Below are positions 56,000-64,000 of a DNA stretch of 64,000 nucleotides, one piece after another. Positions within the stretch are counted from its first letter, which is position 1; each line of letters starts with the position of its first letter. The notes beneath the pieces were generated by a model that saw only the letters and a list, made by a program, of their open reading frames with translations, searched no databases and was not told the DNA's origin. This DNA comes from Flavobacteriales bacterium. Lineage in GTDB: Bacteria > Bacteroidota > Bacteroidia > Flavobacteriales_D > Crocinitomicaceae. The stretch covers positions 1 through 64,000 of the forward strand of contig CANFRV010000001.1 in the NCBI GenBank assembly GCA_947449575.1, given 5' to 3'. The position numbers and the translations under genes were made by a program.

Positions 56000-56080
56000 T
56001 TTAATTGTGAATGTTCAATGCTTGATTTTTAATTGGTTTATCTTTAATCAAACATTAAGCATTAAAAATTCATCATTTTA
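56000..56080. repeat. Imperfect inverted repeat between rho and the DUF4199 gene
   Basis: The left arm around 56008-56037 (with CAATGCTTGATTTTTAATT) and the right arm around 56047-56075 (AACATTAAGCATTAAAAATTC) are imperfect complements with a short spacer. The spacer region lies after the rho stop on the minus strand, and may be a rho-transcript terminator or a dispersed AT-rich element. Confidence 0.45.
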
Positions 56081-56083
56081 AAT

Positions 56084-58003
56084 TTATCGGTTCATTGAAA
56101 CCAAGAACTCCTCATTTGAAATAGTTGTTTCCATATTATTCTTCAAGAATTCCATCGCTTCAACAGGATTCATGTCCGAAATAAACTTACGAAGTACCCA
56201 AATACGTTGAAGCATATCTTTTCCTAATAACAAATCATCTCTTCTTGTTCCAGATGCGATAAGATCAATAGCAGGAAAAATACGTCTGTTCGAAATTTTA
56301 CGATCTAATTGTAATTCCATATTCCCCGTTCCTTTAAATTCTTCGAAGATAACTTCGTCCATTTTAGATCCTGTTTCCGTTAAGGCAGTAGCTAAAATTG
56401 TTAAAGAACCACCATTTTCAATTTTACGAGCAGCTCCGAAGAAACGTTTTGGTTTGTGTAATGCATTTGCATCCACACCACCTGATAATACTTTACCAGA
56501 AGAAGGAGAAACCGTATTGTAAGCTCTCGCTAAACGAGTGATTGAATCCAAAAGAATACAAACATCATGACCACATTCAACCATTCTTTTTGCTTTTTCA
56601 AGAACCATGTTAGCCACTTTTACATGTCGATCAGCTGGTTCATCGAAAGTGGAAGCAATTACTTCTGCTTTCACACTTCTAGCCATATCTGTCACCTCTT
56701 CAGGCCGTTCATCAATAAGAAGAACGATTAAATAAGTTTCAGGATGATTTGCAGCAATCGCATTTGCAACGTCTTTTAATAACATTGTTTTACCTGTTTT
56801 TGGCTGTGCAACGATTAATCCACGTTGACCTTTTCCAATCGGAGCAAACATATCCATAACACGCGTAGAAAGAGTTTCTTGTTTGTGTCCTGTTAATTTG
56901 AATTTTTCGTCAGGGAAAAGAGGTGTTAAATATTGAAAAGGTACGCGATCTCTAATATAAGAAGGATGGCGACCATTAATTGAATCAACTTTTACTAAAG
57001 GAAAAAATTTCTCTCCTTCTCTCGGAGGTCGAATAGAACCTTTAATCGTATCTCCTGTTTTTATTCCAAAAAGTTTAATTTGACTTTGAGAAACATATAC
57101 ATCATCAGGAGAAGGTAAATAATTATAATCAGATGAACGCAAGAAACCGAAACCTTCAGCAGCAACTTCAAGCACCCCTTCAGCACTTACGATTCCAACC
57201 AAATCATACATTTCCTCTTCTTTTTCTCTTTCAATTTGTTGAGGTGTTTTATTCTGATTTTGGTGCTGATTGGGATTAGGTTTGTTTTGTTGCGGATTGT
57301 TATTTTGTGCTGGATTATTTTGAAGATGAGCAGGTTTTATATAACTCGGGTGATTTGGATTATTTTGATTTTGACTATTTGTTGGCTTTTGAGTTTTTTC
57401 AACTGCTGCACGAGTGTTTTGCTGATTGACTATTGGCGCTTGCACCACCTCACCCGTTGTACTTTTATTTTCAAGATTTGCTGCAGCATCAAGGGCAGCT
57501 TGTTTTAGTAATTTACTGGGATGAAGATTGGGTTTATTCGGTTTTTGAACAGGTGCATCAATTTTTTTATGTTGAACAGGTGTTTTAGTGAAAATTTCAA
57601 CTTCTTTTTTTACTTCATTTTCAGTAGTAAAAAGATCAGAGGGAGAATCTGTATTTTCATCAGCAAGAATTACCTTCTTAATTACTCTTGCGCGCTTAGG
57701 TTTTGCAGTTGTTGCCGATTCAACTTCTAAAGCTGATACCTCAAGTAACGAAGCATCTTGTTGATCTTTTACTTTTTCTACAGTTGGATTTTTATCCTTT
57801 TTAATAGCAGCGGCAGGTTTAAGAACTTTTTCAATTTCCTTTTTTACCTCGATTATCTTTTCTGTTTTTTTATTCGCAGACATTGAAATTATTTGATCAA
57901 TTAATTCTGCTTTTTTTAGCGTTTCAAAATTTGTTGCGCCTACTGATTTTGCAATTTCTTTTAAATCAGGGAGTTTTTTACTCTCTAAATCTTTTTTATC
58001 CAT
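56084..58003 (-). CDS. rho: Transcription termination factor Rho with a long Asn/Gln-rich insertion
   Basis: A hexameric RNA-dependent ATPase that releases RNA polymerase. From the ATG at 58003 it has 639 residues against about 420 in E. coli. Residues 1-45 are the N-terminal helix bundle ([27 protein letters not shown]). Residues about 50-260 are an inserted low-complexity region, first Lys/Glu-rich, then Asn/Gln/Pro-rich. Next come the RNA-binding cold-shock-like domain ([30 protein letters not shown]) and the ATPase with [22 protein letters not shown] (Walker A), [14 protein letters not shown] and the RNA loop [11 protein letters not shown]. Such insertions are typical of Bacteroidota Rho. 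The frame is open 94 codons further upstream, but that part looks non-conserved. Confidence 0.95.
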   Translation of the reverse strand: MDKKDLESKKLPDLKEIAKSVGATNFETLKKAELIDQIISMSANKKTEKIIEVKKEIEKVLKPAAAIKKDKNPTVEKVKDQQDASLLEVSALEVESATTAKPKRARVIKKVILADENTDSPSDLFTTENEVKKEVEIFTKTPVQHKKIDAPVQKPNKPNLHPSKLLKQAALDAAANLENKSTTGEVVQAPIVNQQNTRAAVEKTQKPTNSQNQNNPNHPSYIKPAHLQNNPAQNNNPQQNKPNPNQHQNQNKTPQQIEREKEEEMYDLVGIVSAEGVLEVAAEGFGFLRSSDYNYLPSPDDVYVSQSQIKLFGIKTGDTIKGSIRPPREGEKFFPLVKVDSINGRHPSYIRDRVPFQYLTPLFPDEKFKLTGHKQETLSTRVMDMFAPIGKGQRGLIVAQPKTGKTMLLKDVANAIAANHPETYLIVLLIDERPEEVTDMARSVKAEVIASTFDEPADRHVKVANMVLEKAKRMVECGHDVCILLDSITRLARAYNTVSPSSGKVLSGGVDANALHKPKRFFGAARKIENGGSLTILATALTETGSKMDEVIFEEFKGTGNMELQLDRKISNRRIFPAIDLIASGTRRDDLLLGKDMLQRIWVLRKFISDMNPVEAMEFLKNNMETTISNEEFLVSMNR

Positions 58004-58336
58004 AAAAAGTGATAAATATATTGTTTTGAATTTTTGAGGTGTTTCTTGCGAAATATTTTGGATTTTGTATTGAACAAAGATGTTTTTTTGTCCTAGGGTA
58101 CAATAGTACAAATTTTCTTCCTTTTGACAATGCAACTTTTTATTTTTTTTATAATTGTTTACTGGATTCAAAAATTCTGCGAAGAGATTCAAGACAGAAA
58201 GCTCAAAGATTTTAGACGGATTAACTTTTTTAAAATAAGTACATTGTCTCTTAGAATCGCAGTATTTTATCAGAAAGCGCAGCAATTTCAGGTCTAAATT
58301 ATTCTTGCTATATTTGACATCTAAAAAAAATATAAA
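58004..58336. other. Long leader region (333 bases) between rho and the divergent symporter gene
   Basis: The rho ATG at 58003 lies 333 bases from the divergent symporter start. The rho reading frame stays open for 94 codons from a TTG at 58285, which could be chance, an extension, or a regulatory leader. A TATATTTA -7-like box (imperfect) lies on the minus strand near 58017-58024. Around 58270-58300 is a diverged copy of the intergenic repeat. No other gene is seen. Confidence 0.45.
58309..58316 (+). promoter_or_regulatory. -7 box (TATATTTG) before the symporter gene
   Basis: TATATTTG fits TAnnTTTG and lies 20 bases before the ATG at 58337. Confidence 0.45.
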
Positions 58337-59890
58337 ATGAAATCAATATATTCAATGTTAGGATTTGTAACTACTTTTATGTTAGTAGGTTGTTCATTTT
58401 ATTTAGAAAGCATTTTACCTTCAATTGATCCCTTATTTTTTAAGATTCTGAGATATATTTTAATGGGTTTTCTTATCGTTGTATCCTACAAGCGAAAAAA
58501 AATGTCCTTGTGGATTTTCTCAGCAATGATAATTGGAATTGAAGTTGGAATTGATTTTCCGGAATTTGCAAAAGAAATGGAGCGCTTCGGGAAAATATTT
58601 TTAAGGTTGATTAAAACACTCGTTGCACCATTGATATTCGCCACGCTTGTAGTTGGTATTGCAGGACATAGCAATATTAAGCAGGTTGGACGAATGGGAA
58701 TGAAAAGTATTTTATATTTTGAAATTGTCACCACCATTGCCTTATTTATTGGATTACTAGCAATTAATATTAGTCAAGCGGGAGTGGGTGTGAAGATTGA
58801 AGCAAGAGATTCAGATTCTGATAAAGCGACTTCAATTTTAAAAGATGCACATGTTGATTTGAAAAAACATGATACTAAAACTGTTTCTTCCTATTCAGTT
58901 GATACTATTTTAAGAGGAGATGCTCTATTGAATGCTAAAATTGAAATGCGTTTCAAAATGAAAATGGATTCAATTTCACATGCGAAAGAGGAGGAAGAAT
59001 CGAAAAATATTGTTCACAAGGATCATATTGTTGAAATGTTCCCAGAAAATATTGCTAAATCAATTTTTGAAAACAATATTTTACAAGTAGTTGTTTTTTC
59101 TGTCATTTTTGCCATTGGTTTAGGCATGGTGAAGCATCAGAGACAAAAGGAAACGATGCTCAATTTTTTTGAAGGTTTAAGTGAAGTGATGTTTAAATTT
59201 ACAGATATTGTCATGTATTTAGCTCCTTTAGCAGTTTTTGGAGCTTTGTCCAGCACTGTTGCTAAGTCAGGAGTTGATGTCTTACTGCAATTATTCAAGT
59301 TGGTTGGGACCTTATATGTTGCTTTAATTGTGTTTGTTTTAGTTGTCTTTTTACCAATTGCCTTGATAGCTAAAATTCCTATTAAACGATTTTTGAGTGC
59401 TGTTTCTGAACCTGTTTCATTGGCTTTTGCTACAGCTAGTAGTGAGGCCTCATTGCCAATAGCTATGGAGAATTTACAAAAGTTCGGAGTAGCAAAAAAG
59501 GTAGTAGCGTTTGTAATACCAACAGGTTATAGTTTCAATCTGGATGGTACAACTTTGTATCTTTCCTTAGCGTCTGTTTTTGTTGCGCAAATGTGTGGTG
59601 TTGATTTAACTATTCCTCAACAAATTACAATGTGTTTTGTACTAATGTTAACTAGTAAGGGAGTTGCCGGGGTTCGTGGAGCTTCATTTGTAATTCTTGC
59701 TGGAACGGTCGCTTCTATGGGCTTAGATCCAGAAAAAGCGAGTGTTATTCTTGCTGTTGATGCATTGATGGATATGGGAAGAACTAGTATAAATGTTCTA
59801 GGAAATTGTTTAGCTTCTGTCGTAATAGCAAAAAGCGAAGGAGAATTTGATATGGAAATTGCTTCTGGAAGAAAAGAGTTTGAGAATTAA
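58337..59890 (+). CDS. Dicarboxylate/amino acid:cation symporter (DAACS family)
   Basis: An inner-membrane transporter of 517 residues, against about 420 for most relatives. The C-terminal core matches the family: the serine-rich loop [14 protein letters not shown], the NMDGT-like [10 protein letters not shown], and [15 protein letters not shown]. Between about residues 155 and 240 lies a charged loop ([19 protein letters not shown] to [14 protein letters not shown]), roughly 50 residues longer than usual. The first 55 residues add one or two extra hydrophobic helices. Likely substrates are glutamate, aspartate or C4-dicarboxylates with Na+ or H+, but this cannot be decided. Confidence 0.9.
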   Translation: MKSIYSMLGFVTTFMLVGCSFYLESILPSIDPLFFKILRYILMGFLIVVSYKRKKMSLWIFSAMIIGIEVGIDFPEFAKEMERFGKIFLRLIKTLVAPLIFATLVVGIAGHSNIKQVGRMGMKSILYFEIVTTIALFIGLLAINISQAGVGVKIEARDSDSDKATSILKDAHVDLKKHDTKTVSSYSVDTILRGDALLNAKIEMRFKMKMDSISHAKEEEESKNIVHKDHIVEMFPENIAKSIFENNILQVVVFSVIFAIGLGMVKHQRQKETMLNFFEGLSEVMFKFTDIVMYLAPLAVFGALSSTVAKSGVDVLLQLFKLVGTLYVALIVFVLVVFLPIALIAKIPIKRFLSAVSEPVSLAFATASSEASLPIAMENLQKFGVAKKVVAFVIPTGYSFNLDGTTLYLSLASVFVAQMCGVDLTIPQQITMCFVLMLTSKGVAGVRGASFVILAGTVASMGLDPEKASVILAVDALMDMGRTSINVLGNCLASVVIAKSEGEFDMEIASGRKEFEN

Positions 59891-60029
59891 AATTTCTTTT
59901 ATTCGATGATATGTCATTAATATTCATTGATTTAAGTTATTTGTTCATTCAGAAGTAAATTGGTTTATTTTAATTTATTAATCGCTTTATTTGTTATTAA
60001 ACATCAAGTTCACAAATAAAATTATTGAT

Positions 60030-63000
60030 ATGGTCAAAGGATTTTTCTTAGCAATTTCTCTGCTGATTTCGTTTACGTTTTTTTCTCAAATAATATACCC
60101 GGGAACTACAATGGTCGGTTCTGCTGAAATGGTGTTTGATTATTCTGTTTCAAAATGCAATACGATAGATATACCAGACGCTCCAACAAGAGTTTTTCGC
60201 GATGCTTCTGGCAACTTAAATTTAATGGCTTCTCATTATACGAGTTGGAGAATGACGGGTGCAAATTTCACTTCTTTAACAAAAGATTGTGCTTCAGTAA
60301 TGACTTCAGATTTAGATTCGGATCCTTCAAAATTCAACAATCAAGAATGGATTTCGTCTACATATACAGAAGATGGAACAACAGTTCACGCTCTGATTCA
60401 CGATGAATATGTTCCATGTGGTAACTGGAATAATTGCTGGTATAACGGAATCACATATGCCTCTTCAACGAACGGAGGTCAAACATATTCTCATACTGCG
60501 GCTCCAAGTAATTTGGTGGCAGCTTCTCCTTATCAATCTCCTTATCCAACGGTTCATACTCCGTTTGGAATTTTTGGTGGATCAAACATTATAAAAAAAG
60601 ATGGGTATTATTATGTTCTTGTTCATTTGGAAGCACATTTATTACAAGATTGGGGAACTGGAGTAATAAGAACAAATAATTTAAGTGATCCAACAAGTTG
60701 GAGAGGATGGGATGGTACTGGTTATACGGTTTCATTTGTAAATCCATATACCGCAACAGGATACAATGTTGCAGATAAAGTATTAGCTCCAGTTTCTAGA
60801 GATCGTATTGCTAAAATGTGTTCTAGTTTAACGTATAATACTTATTTTGGAAAATACATGGTTGTGGATTATACGAATAGTGTTGTTAATGGAGTAATGA
60901 CCTATGGATTCTTTTATGCCTTATCAGATGATTTAATTAATTGGTCTTATCCTCGCTTGATTTTACAAACGACTTCAACTTGGGCAGTTGGAGGGTCTTT
61001 ATATCCTTCAATCATTGATCATACTGATGTTACAAGAAATTTTGAACAACCTGGGCAAACGTGTTACATGTATTATACAAAATGGAATTCTGGAACGTAT
61101 GATAGAGATTTATTGAGGGTTCCTTTGACGTTTAATAAAGAAATTGTTAATTCATTTGTAGTAAACAGTACGACTGATTTATCAGATAAAACTCCCGGGG
61201 ATGGAATTTGTTTAACAACTGGCGGAGTTTGTTCACTTCGAGCTGCTTTGGAAGAATCAAATGCTCGTCCTCCTTACGATTTTTATGATATTACTCCAAT
61301 GCCAATTACCTTTGGTATTTCTGGCACAGGAGTAAAAACAATCACTCCAACTATAGGCTATTCTGAAATTTTTTATCCAATCAACGTCAATGGATATACA
61401 CAAACTGGTGGGGCTGAAAATACAAATGACTTCAATTTAGGATTGAATACGGCAATAAAAGTAAAAGTCGATGGGATCAATAGTGGAGGGATTTTTGCAT
61501 TTCACTGCGGAAATAACACATTAAAAGGACTTTCTCTAGTGAATGGAAATATTGATTTTTTATACGAGGAAGGATATTCAAAAAGCAAAGATAATAATAC
61601 TATTCAAGGTTGTTTTATTGGAATGAGCACCAACGGAGTATCGCCATCGGATGCTGCATTACATTTTAATAATCAAGATTTAAATAGTATTGGAGGAACA
61701 ACCAATGCGACTCGTAATTTAATTGGAGGCGGAATCATTTTTGAAAAATCAGATTCTAATTCAGTTTTCGGGAATTATTTTGGAACAACTTTAACGGGTG
61801 TTTCTTCTAGTGGAACCATGGCTCATGGTATTCAAATTTCAGATTCATCTTCTTATAATTTTGTTGGTGGAACAAATGCTATGGAACCCAATTTAATTTC
61901 AGGTGGAAATCGAGGGGTAATGATTCAAGGAATGGGTGCAACTGCAAATGAGGTTGTAAATAATTTAATTGGATCAACTATTGACGGAGTCACCCCTTTA
62001 GGAAATCAAAATGCAGGGATTTTATTATCAAATGGAACATCTTCCAATATCATTTCTGGAAATGTAATTATGGCAAACTCTTCGGATGAAGCAGGAATTT
62101 GGATGGATAGCACATTTAACAATACGATTAAATCAAATTACATAGGAACCAGTGCTAATGAGGTTGCTGTTGCTGGAAATGGAAATGCGGGAACTTATAG
62201 TGCCGGCATCTTCTTAATGAATGAAAGTGCAAACAATATGATTGGTGGAGTTAATTCAGTGGATGGAAATGTAATTGCAAATAATGTTTTTGGAATTCTT
62301 TTAGAATCAAACACAGGGTTTGGAAATTCATTTAAGTCAAATATATTTTACGATAATACTGAAATGGCAATCGATATAGATGCAGATTATACTCCTTCTG
62401 GTTTAGATGTATTAGATGTAGATTCAGGACCAAATGGAACTCAAAATTATCCAATTATTACAAGTTCGTATGTAACTTCTTCGCAAATTTCAATTGTTGG
62501 AACTTTTAATTCAAAAGCAAATACAGCGTATACAATCCAATATTATTCGAATGTGAGCTGCAATCATTCAGGAAATGGGGAAGGTAAAATGTTAATTGGT
62601 ACTCAAATAATAACAACCAATTCTTCTGGAAATGCAACAATTAATATTTCATTTTCTGCTGTTATTCCAGTTGGAAGTTCTATTACTTGTTTAGCGACTG
62701 ATAATTTAAATTCAACGTCAGAATTTTCGGAATGTTTATTGACACAAGCAGCAACTGCTCCTTCAACTCCTATTATTTCAGCTTCGAGTGGTTTGTCCTT
62801 TTGTCAAGGTAATTCAGTAACTTTAACATCTTCAACAGCAACTTCTTATTTATGGTCAACTGGTGCAACAACTCAATCGATTGTAGTTTCTATTGCTGGA
62901 AATTATAGTGTTACTGTTTATAATGCACAAGGATTATCTGCGAATTCTAGTTCAACTTCTGTTACAGTAAATAGTTTGCCAGTCGTTTTAGCTGGAAATG

Positions 63001-63857
63001 ATCAGGAAGTATGCGTTGGAAGTTCAGTTCTTTTATCAGCAGCAGGTGCATTAGCGTATAGTTGGGATAATGGCGTTGTTAATGGTCAACTCTTTACTCC
63101 TGCGGTTGGGAGTTTAACCTATACTGTCTCAGGAACAGATGGAAATAATTGTGTAAATACAGATCAAGTTGTAATTACAGTAAATAGTTTACCAGTCGTT
63201 TTAGCTGGTAATGATCAGGAAGTATGCGTTGGAAGTTCAGTGCTTTTGTCAGCAGCAGGTGCATTAGCGTATAGTTGGGATAATGGCGTTGTCAATGGTC
63301 AACTCTTTACTCCTACAGTCGGGAACTTAACCTATACTGTAACAGGCACAGATGGAAATAATTGTATAAATACAGATCAAGTTGTAATTACGGTCAATGA
63401 TCTCCCTGCAGTTCCTGTAATTACTGCTTTTTCAACGATTTTAACATCAAGTGCTGCGACTTCTTATCAATGGTTTTCTGCTGCAGATTTGATAAATGGT
63501 GAAACAGCACAAACTTATTCACCAACACAAACAGGATTATACTCTGTCGAGATAACTGATTCAAATGGATGTTCTGCTACTTCAGCGGATTTTACTTTCA
63601 CATTTTCAGGATTAACAAATGTAAGTAAAACGGGCACTATTGAAGTTTCTCCGAACCCAAGCTCGGGTAAGTTTTCGATTTCTTTTGGTAATTCAGATGT
63701 ACGTTCAATAAAAATTTTCAATGCCTCAGGTTCTATTGTTTTTAATTCTTCAATTCACATTTCTGAAATAGATTTAACTAATCAGTCAAAAGGGGTTTAT
63801 TTCTTGAAAATAGAAACAGACAATAAAATTTATATTACCAAATTGGTTGTGAATTAA
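60030..63857 (+). CDS. Exported T9SS type A protein: beta-propeller, CSLREA and beta-helix, Ig-like repeats
   Basis: A protein of 1275 residues from the ATG at 60030; the frame reaches a TTG at 59991. Signal peptide about 1-20 (ISFTFFSQ). Residues about 25-370 are a domain with the look of a GH43/sialidase-type beta-propeller (NGITYASSTNGGQTYS, GGSNIIKKDGYYYVLVH, FYALSDDLINWSYPRL). Residues about 385-420 carry a CSLREA-type motif (DGICLTTGGVCSLRAALEES) and the NGYTQTGG element. Residues about 480-790 are a right-handed beta-helix with NSNVFGNYFGT-like turns. From 905 come Ig-like repeats, then a T9SS type A sorting domain (about 1200-1275, IEVSPNPSSGKF to YITKLVVN). It should be exported by type IX secretion; hydrolytic activity is untested. 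Confidence 0.88.
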   Translation: MVKGFFLAISLLISFTFFSQIIYPGTTMVGSAEMVFDYSVSKCNTIDIPDAPTRVFRDASGNLNLMASHYTSWRMTGANFTSLTKDCASVMTSDLDSDPSKFNNQEWISSTYTEDGTTVHALIHDEYVPCGNWNNCWYNGITYASSTNGGQTYSHTAAPSNLVAASPYQSPYPTVHTPFGIFGGSNIIKKDGYYYVLVHLEAHLLQDWGTGVIRTNNLSDPTSWRGWDGTGYTVSFVNPYTATGYNVADKVLAPVSRDRIAKMCSSLTYNTYFGKYMVVDYTNSVVNGVMTYGFFYALSDDLINWSYPRLILQTTSTWAVGGSLYPSIIDHTDVTRNFEQPGQTCYMYYTKWNSGTYDRDLLRVPLTFNKEIVNSFVVNSTTDLSDKTPGDGICLTTGGVCSLRAALEESNARPPYDFYDITPMPITFGISGTGVKTITPTIGYSEIFYPINVNGYTQTGGAENTNDFNLGLNTAIKVKVDGINSGGIFAFHCGNNTLKGLSLVNGNIDFLYEEGYSKSKDNNTIQGCFIGMSTNGVSPSDAALHFNNQDLNSIGGTTNATRNLIGGGIIFEKSDSNSVFGNYFGTTLTGVSSSGTMAHGIQISDSSSYNFVGGTNAMEPNLISGGNRGVMIQGMGATANEVVNNLIGSTIDGVTPLGNQNAGILLSNGTSSNIISGNVIMANSSDEAGIWMDSTFNNTIKSNYIGTSANEVAVAGNGNAGTYSAGIFLMNESANNMIGGVNSVDGNVIANNVFGILLESNTGFGNSFKSNIFYDNTEMAIDIDADYTPSGLDVLDVDSGPNGTQNYPIITSSYVTSSQISIVGTFNSKANTAYTIQYYSNVSCNHSGNGEGKMLIGTQIITTNSSGNATINISFSAVIPVGSSITCLATDNLNSTSEFSECLLTQAATAPSTPIISASSGLSFCQGNSVTLTSSTATSYLWSTGATTQSIVVSIAGNYSVTVYNAQGLSANSSSTSVTVNSLPVVLAGNDQEVCVGSSVLLSAAGALAYSWDNGVVNGQLFTPAVGSLTYTVSGTDGNNCVNTDQVVITVNSLPVVLAGNDQEVCVGSSVLLSAAGALAYSWDNGVVNGQLFTPTVGNLTYTVTGTDGNNCINTDQVVITVNDLPAVPVITAFSTILTSSAATSYQWFSAADLINGETAQTYSPTQTGLYSVEITDSNGCSATSADFTFTFSGLTNVSKTGTIEVSPNPSSGKFSISFGNSDVRSIKIFNASGSIVFNSSIHISEIDLTNQSKGVYFLKIETDNKIYITKLVVN
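62968..63393 (+). repeat. Two tandem 213-bp (71-residue) in-frame repeats
   Basis: Copies at 62968-63180 and 63181-63393 share most bases. The encoded modules are almost identical (VLAGNDQEVCVGSSVLLSAA to QVVITVN) and each forms one Ig-like unit. The few differences are mostly silent, so the duplication is recent or kept alike by gene conversion. Confidence 0.9.
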
Positions 63858-63903
63858 TCGAGTTAAGAAATTTTATATTGCAGGTTTATAGTAAACAGAA
63901 TTT

Positions 63904-64000
63904 TTAATCTGTCAATTTCCCTTTCAAAAATTTCCCTGTATAATTATTTTCTTGCACTACTAAATTTTCTGGAGTTCCTTCGAAAACTACATTTCCTCCT
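63904..64000 (-). CDS. uvrA: UvrA excinuclease subunit A, 3' end
   Basis: Only the last 31 codons are visible; the rest lies beyond the right edge. On the minus strand they read GGNVVFEGTPENLV, then NNYTGKFLKGKLTD and a stop. The G(G/K)xVVxEGTPEE and N-S/N-YTGK(F/Y)L end is typical of UvrA, the ATPase that recognises DNA damage in nucleotide excision repair. The gene converges with the T9SS type A gene. Confidence 0.85.
   Translation of the reverse strand, partial: GGNVVFEGTPENLVVQENNYTGKFLKGKLTD

Noticed and set aside
58004-58285. N-terminal extension of Rho by 94 residues
   Set aside because: It would start at a TTG, is rich in Lys, Tyr and Gln with no resemblance to Rho, and the internal ATG gives the normal N-terminal helix bundle.

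Overview
This window looks like core chromosome of an AT-rich member of Bacteroidota, most likely a flavobacterium of the order Flavobacteriales (a Crocinitomicaceae/Fluviicola-like organism is my guess, not proven). The reasons are type IX secretion (T9SS) cargo proteins of both C-terminal types, Bacteroidota promoters (TTG with TAnnTTTG), ribosomal protein THX, glutamine synthetase III, a Rho factor with a long Asn/Gln-rich insertion, and many Bacteroidota-only families (DUF4301, DUF4199, a DUF6913-like protein). No insertion sequence, prophage, CRISPR array, rRNA or tRNA gene was seen. Gene order is dense and orthodox, with two surface-protein islands at the ends.

Layout. 1-5.9 kb: two T9SS type B (gliding-motility C-terminal) giant proteins separated by a small exported protein. 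6-13 kb: single genes (proline dehydrogenase, aroB, a MerR regulator, an NlpC/P60 hydrolase, an MFS transporter, msrA, AMP nucleosidase). 13-21 kb: minus-strand block with an exported M49 peptidase, the operon serC-serA-DUF1015-yggS, THX, a TrmH-type methyltransferase and HU. 21-28 kb: gamma carbonic anhydrase-like protein, beta-barrel proteins, a methyltransferase, DUF4301 and glnN. 28.4-33.8 kb: operon prmC-ligA-DUF6913-dapA-nrnA. 33.9-38.9 kb: PrsW-like membrane protein, rpe, an exported protein and usp-cvfB. 38.9-41.8 kb: a LytS/LytR-type two-component pair and a beta-rich exported protein. 41.8-43 kb: TerB-like protein and an alpha/beta hydrolase. 43.2-48.5 kb: operon of an Rpe-like/CBS fusion, DAHP synthase, a KdsC-like phosphatase, a saccharopine/alanine dehydrogenase-like oxidoreductase and a UMF1 transporter. 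48.6-58 kb: gcvT, a 1267-residue repeat protein, mpl, DUF4199 and rho. 58.3-64 kb: a dicarboxylate/amino acid symporter, a 1275-residue T9SS type A protein and the 3' end of uvrA.

How genes work together. Serine biosynthesis (serC, serA) is co-transcribed with DUF1015 and a PLP-homeostasis protein. The shikimate pathway is represented by aroB and by a DAHP synthase translationally coupled to an epimerase-like CBS protein. The coupled operon is the most unusual arrangement here. I see no obvious self-contained novel defence or mobile system; the best leads are the Rpe-CBS/DAHP synthase operon, DUF1015 in the serine operon, a 32-bp palindrome between serC and serA, and a family of short intergenic repeats placed next to stop codons.
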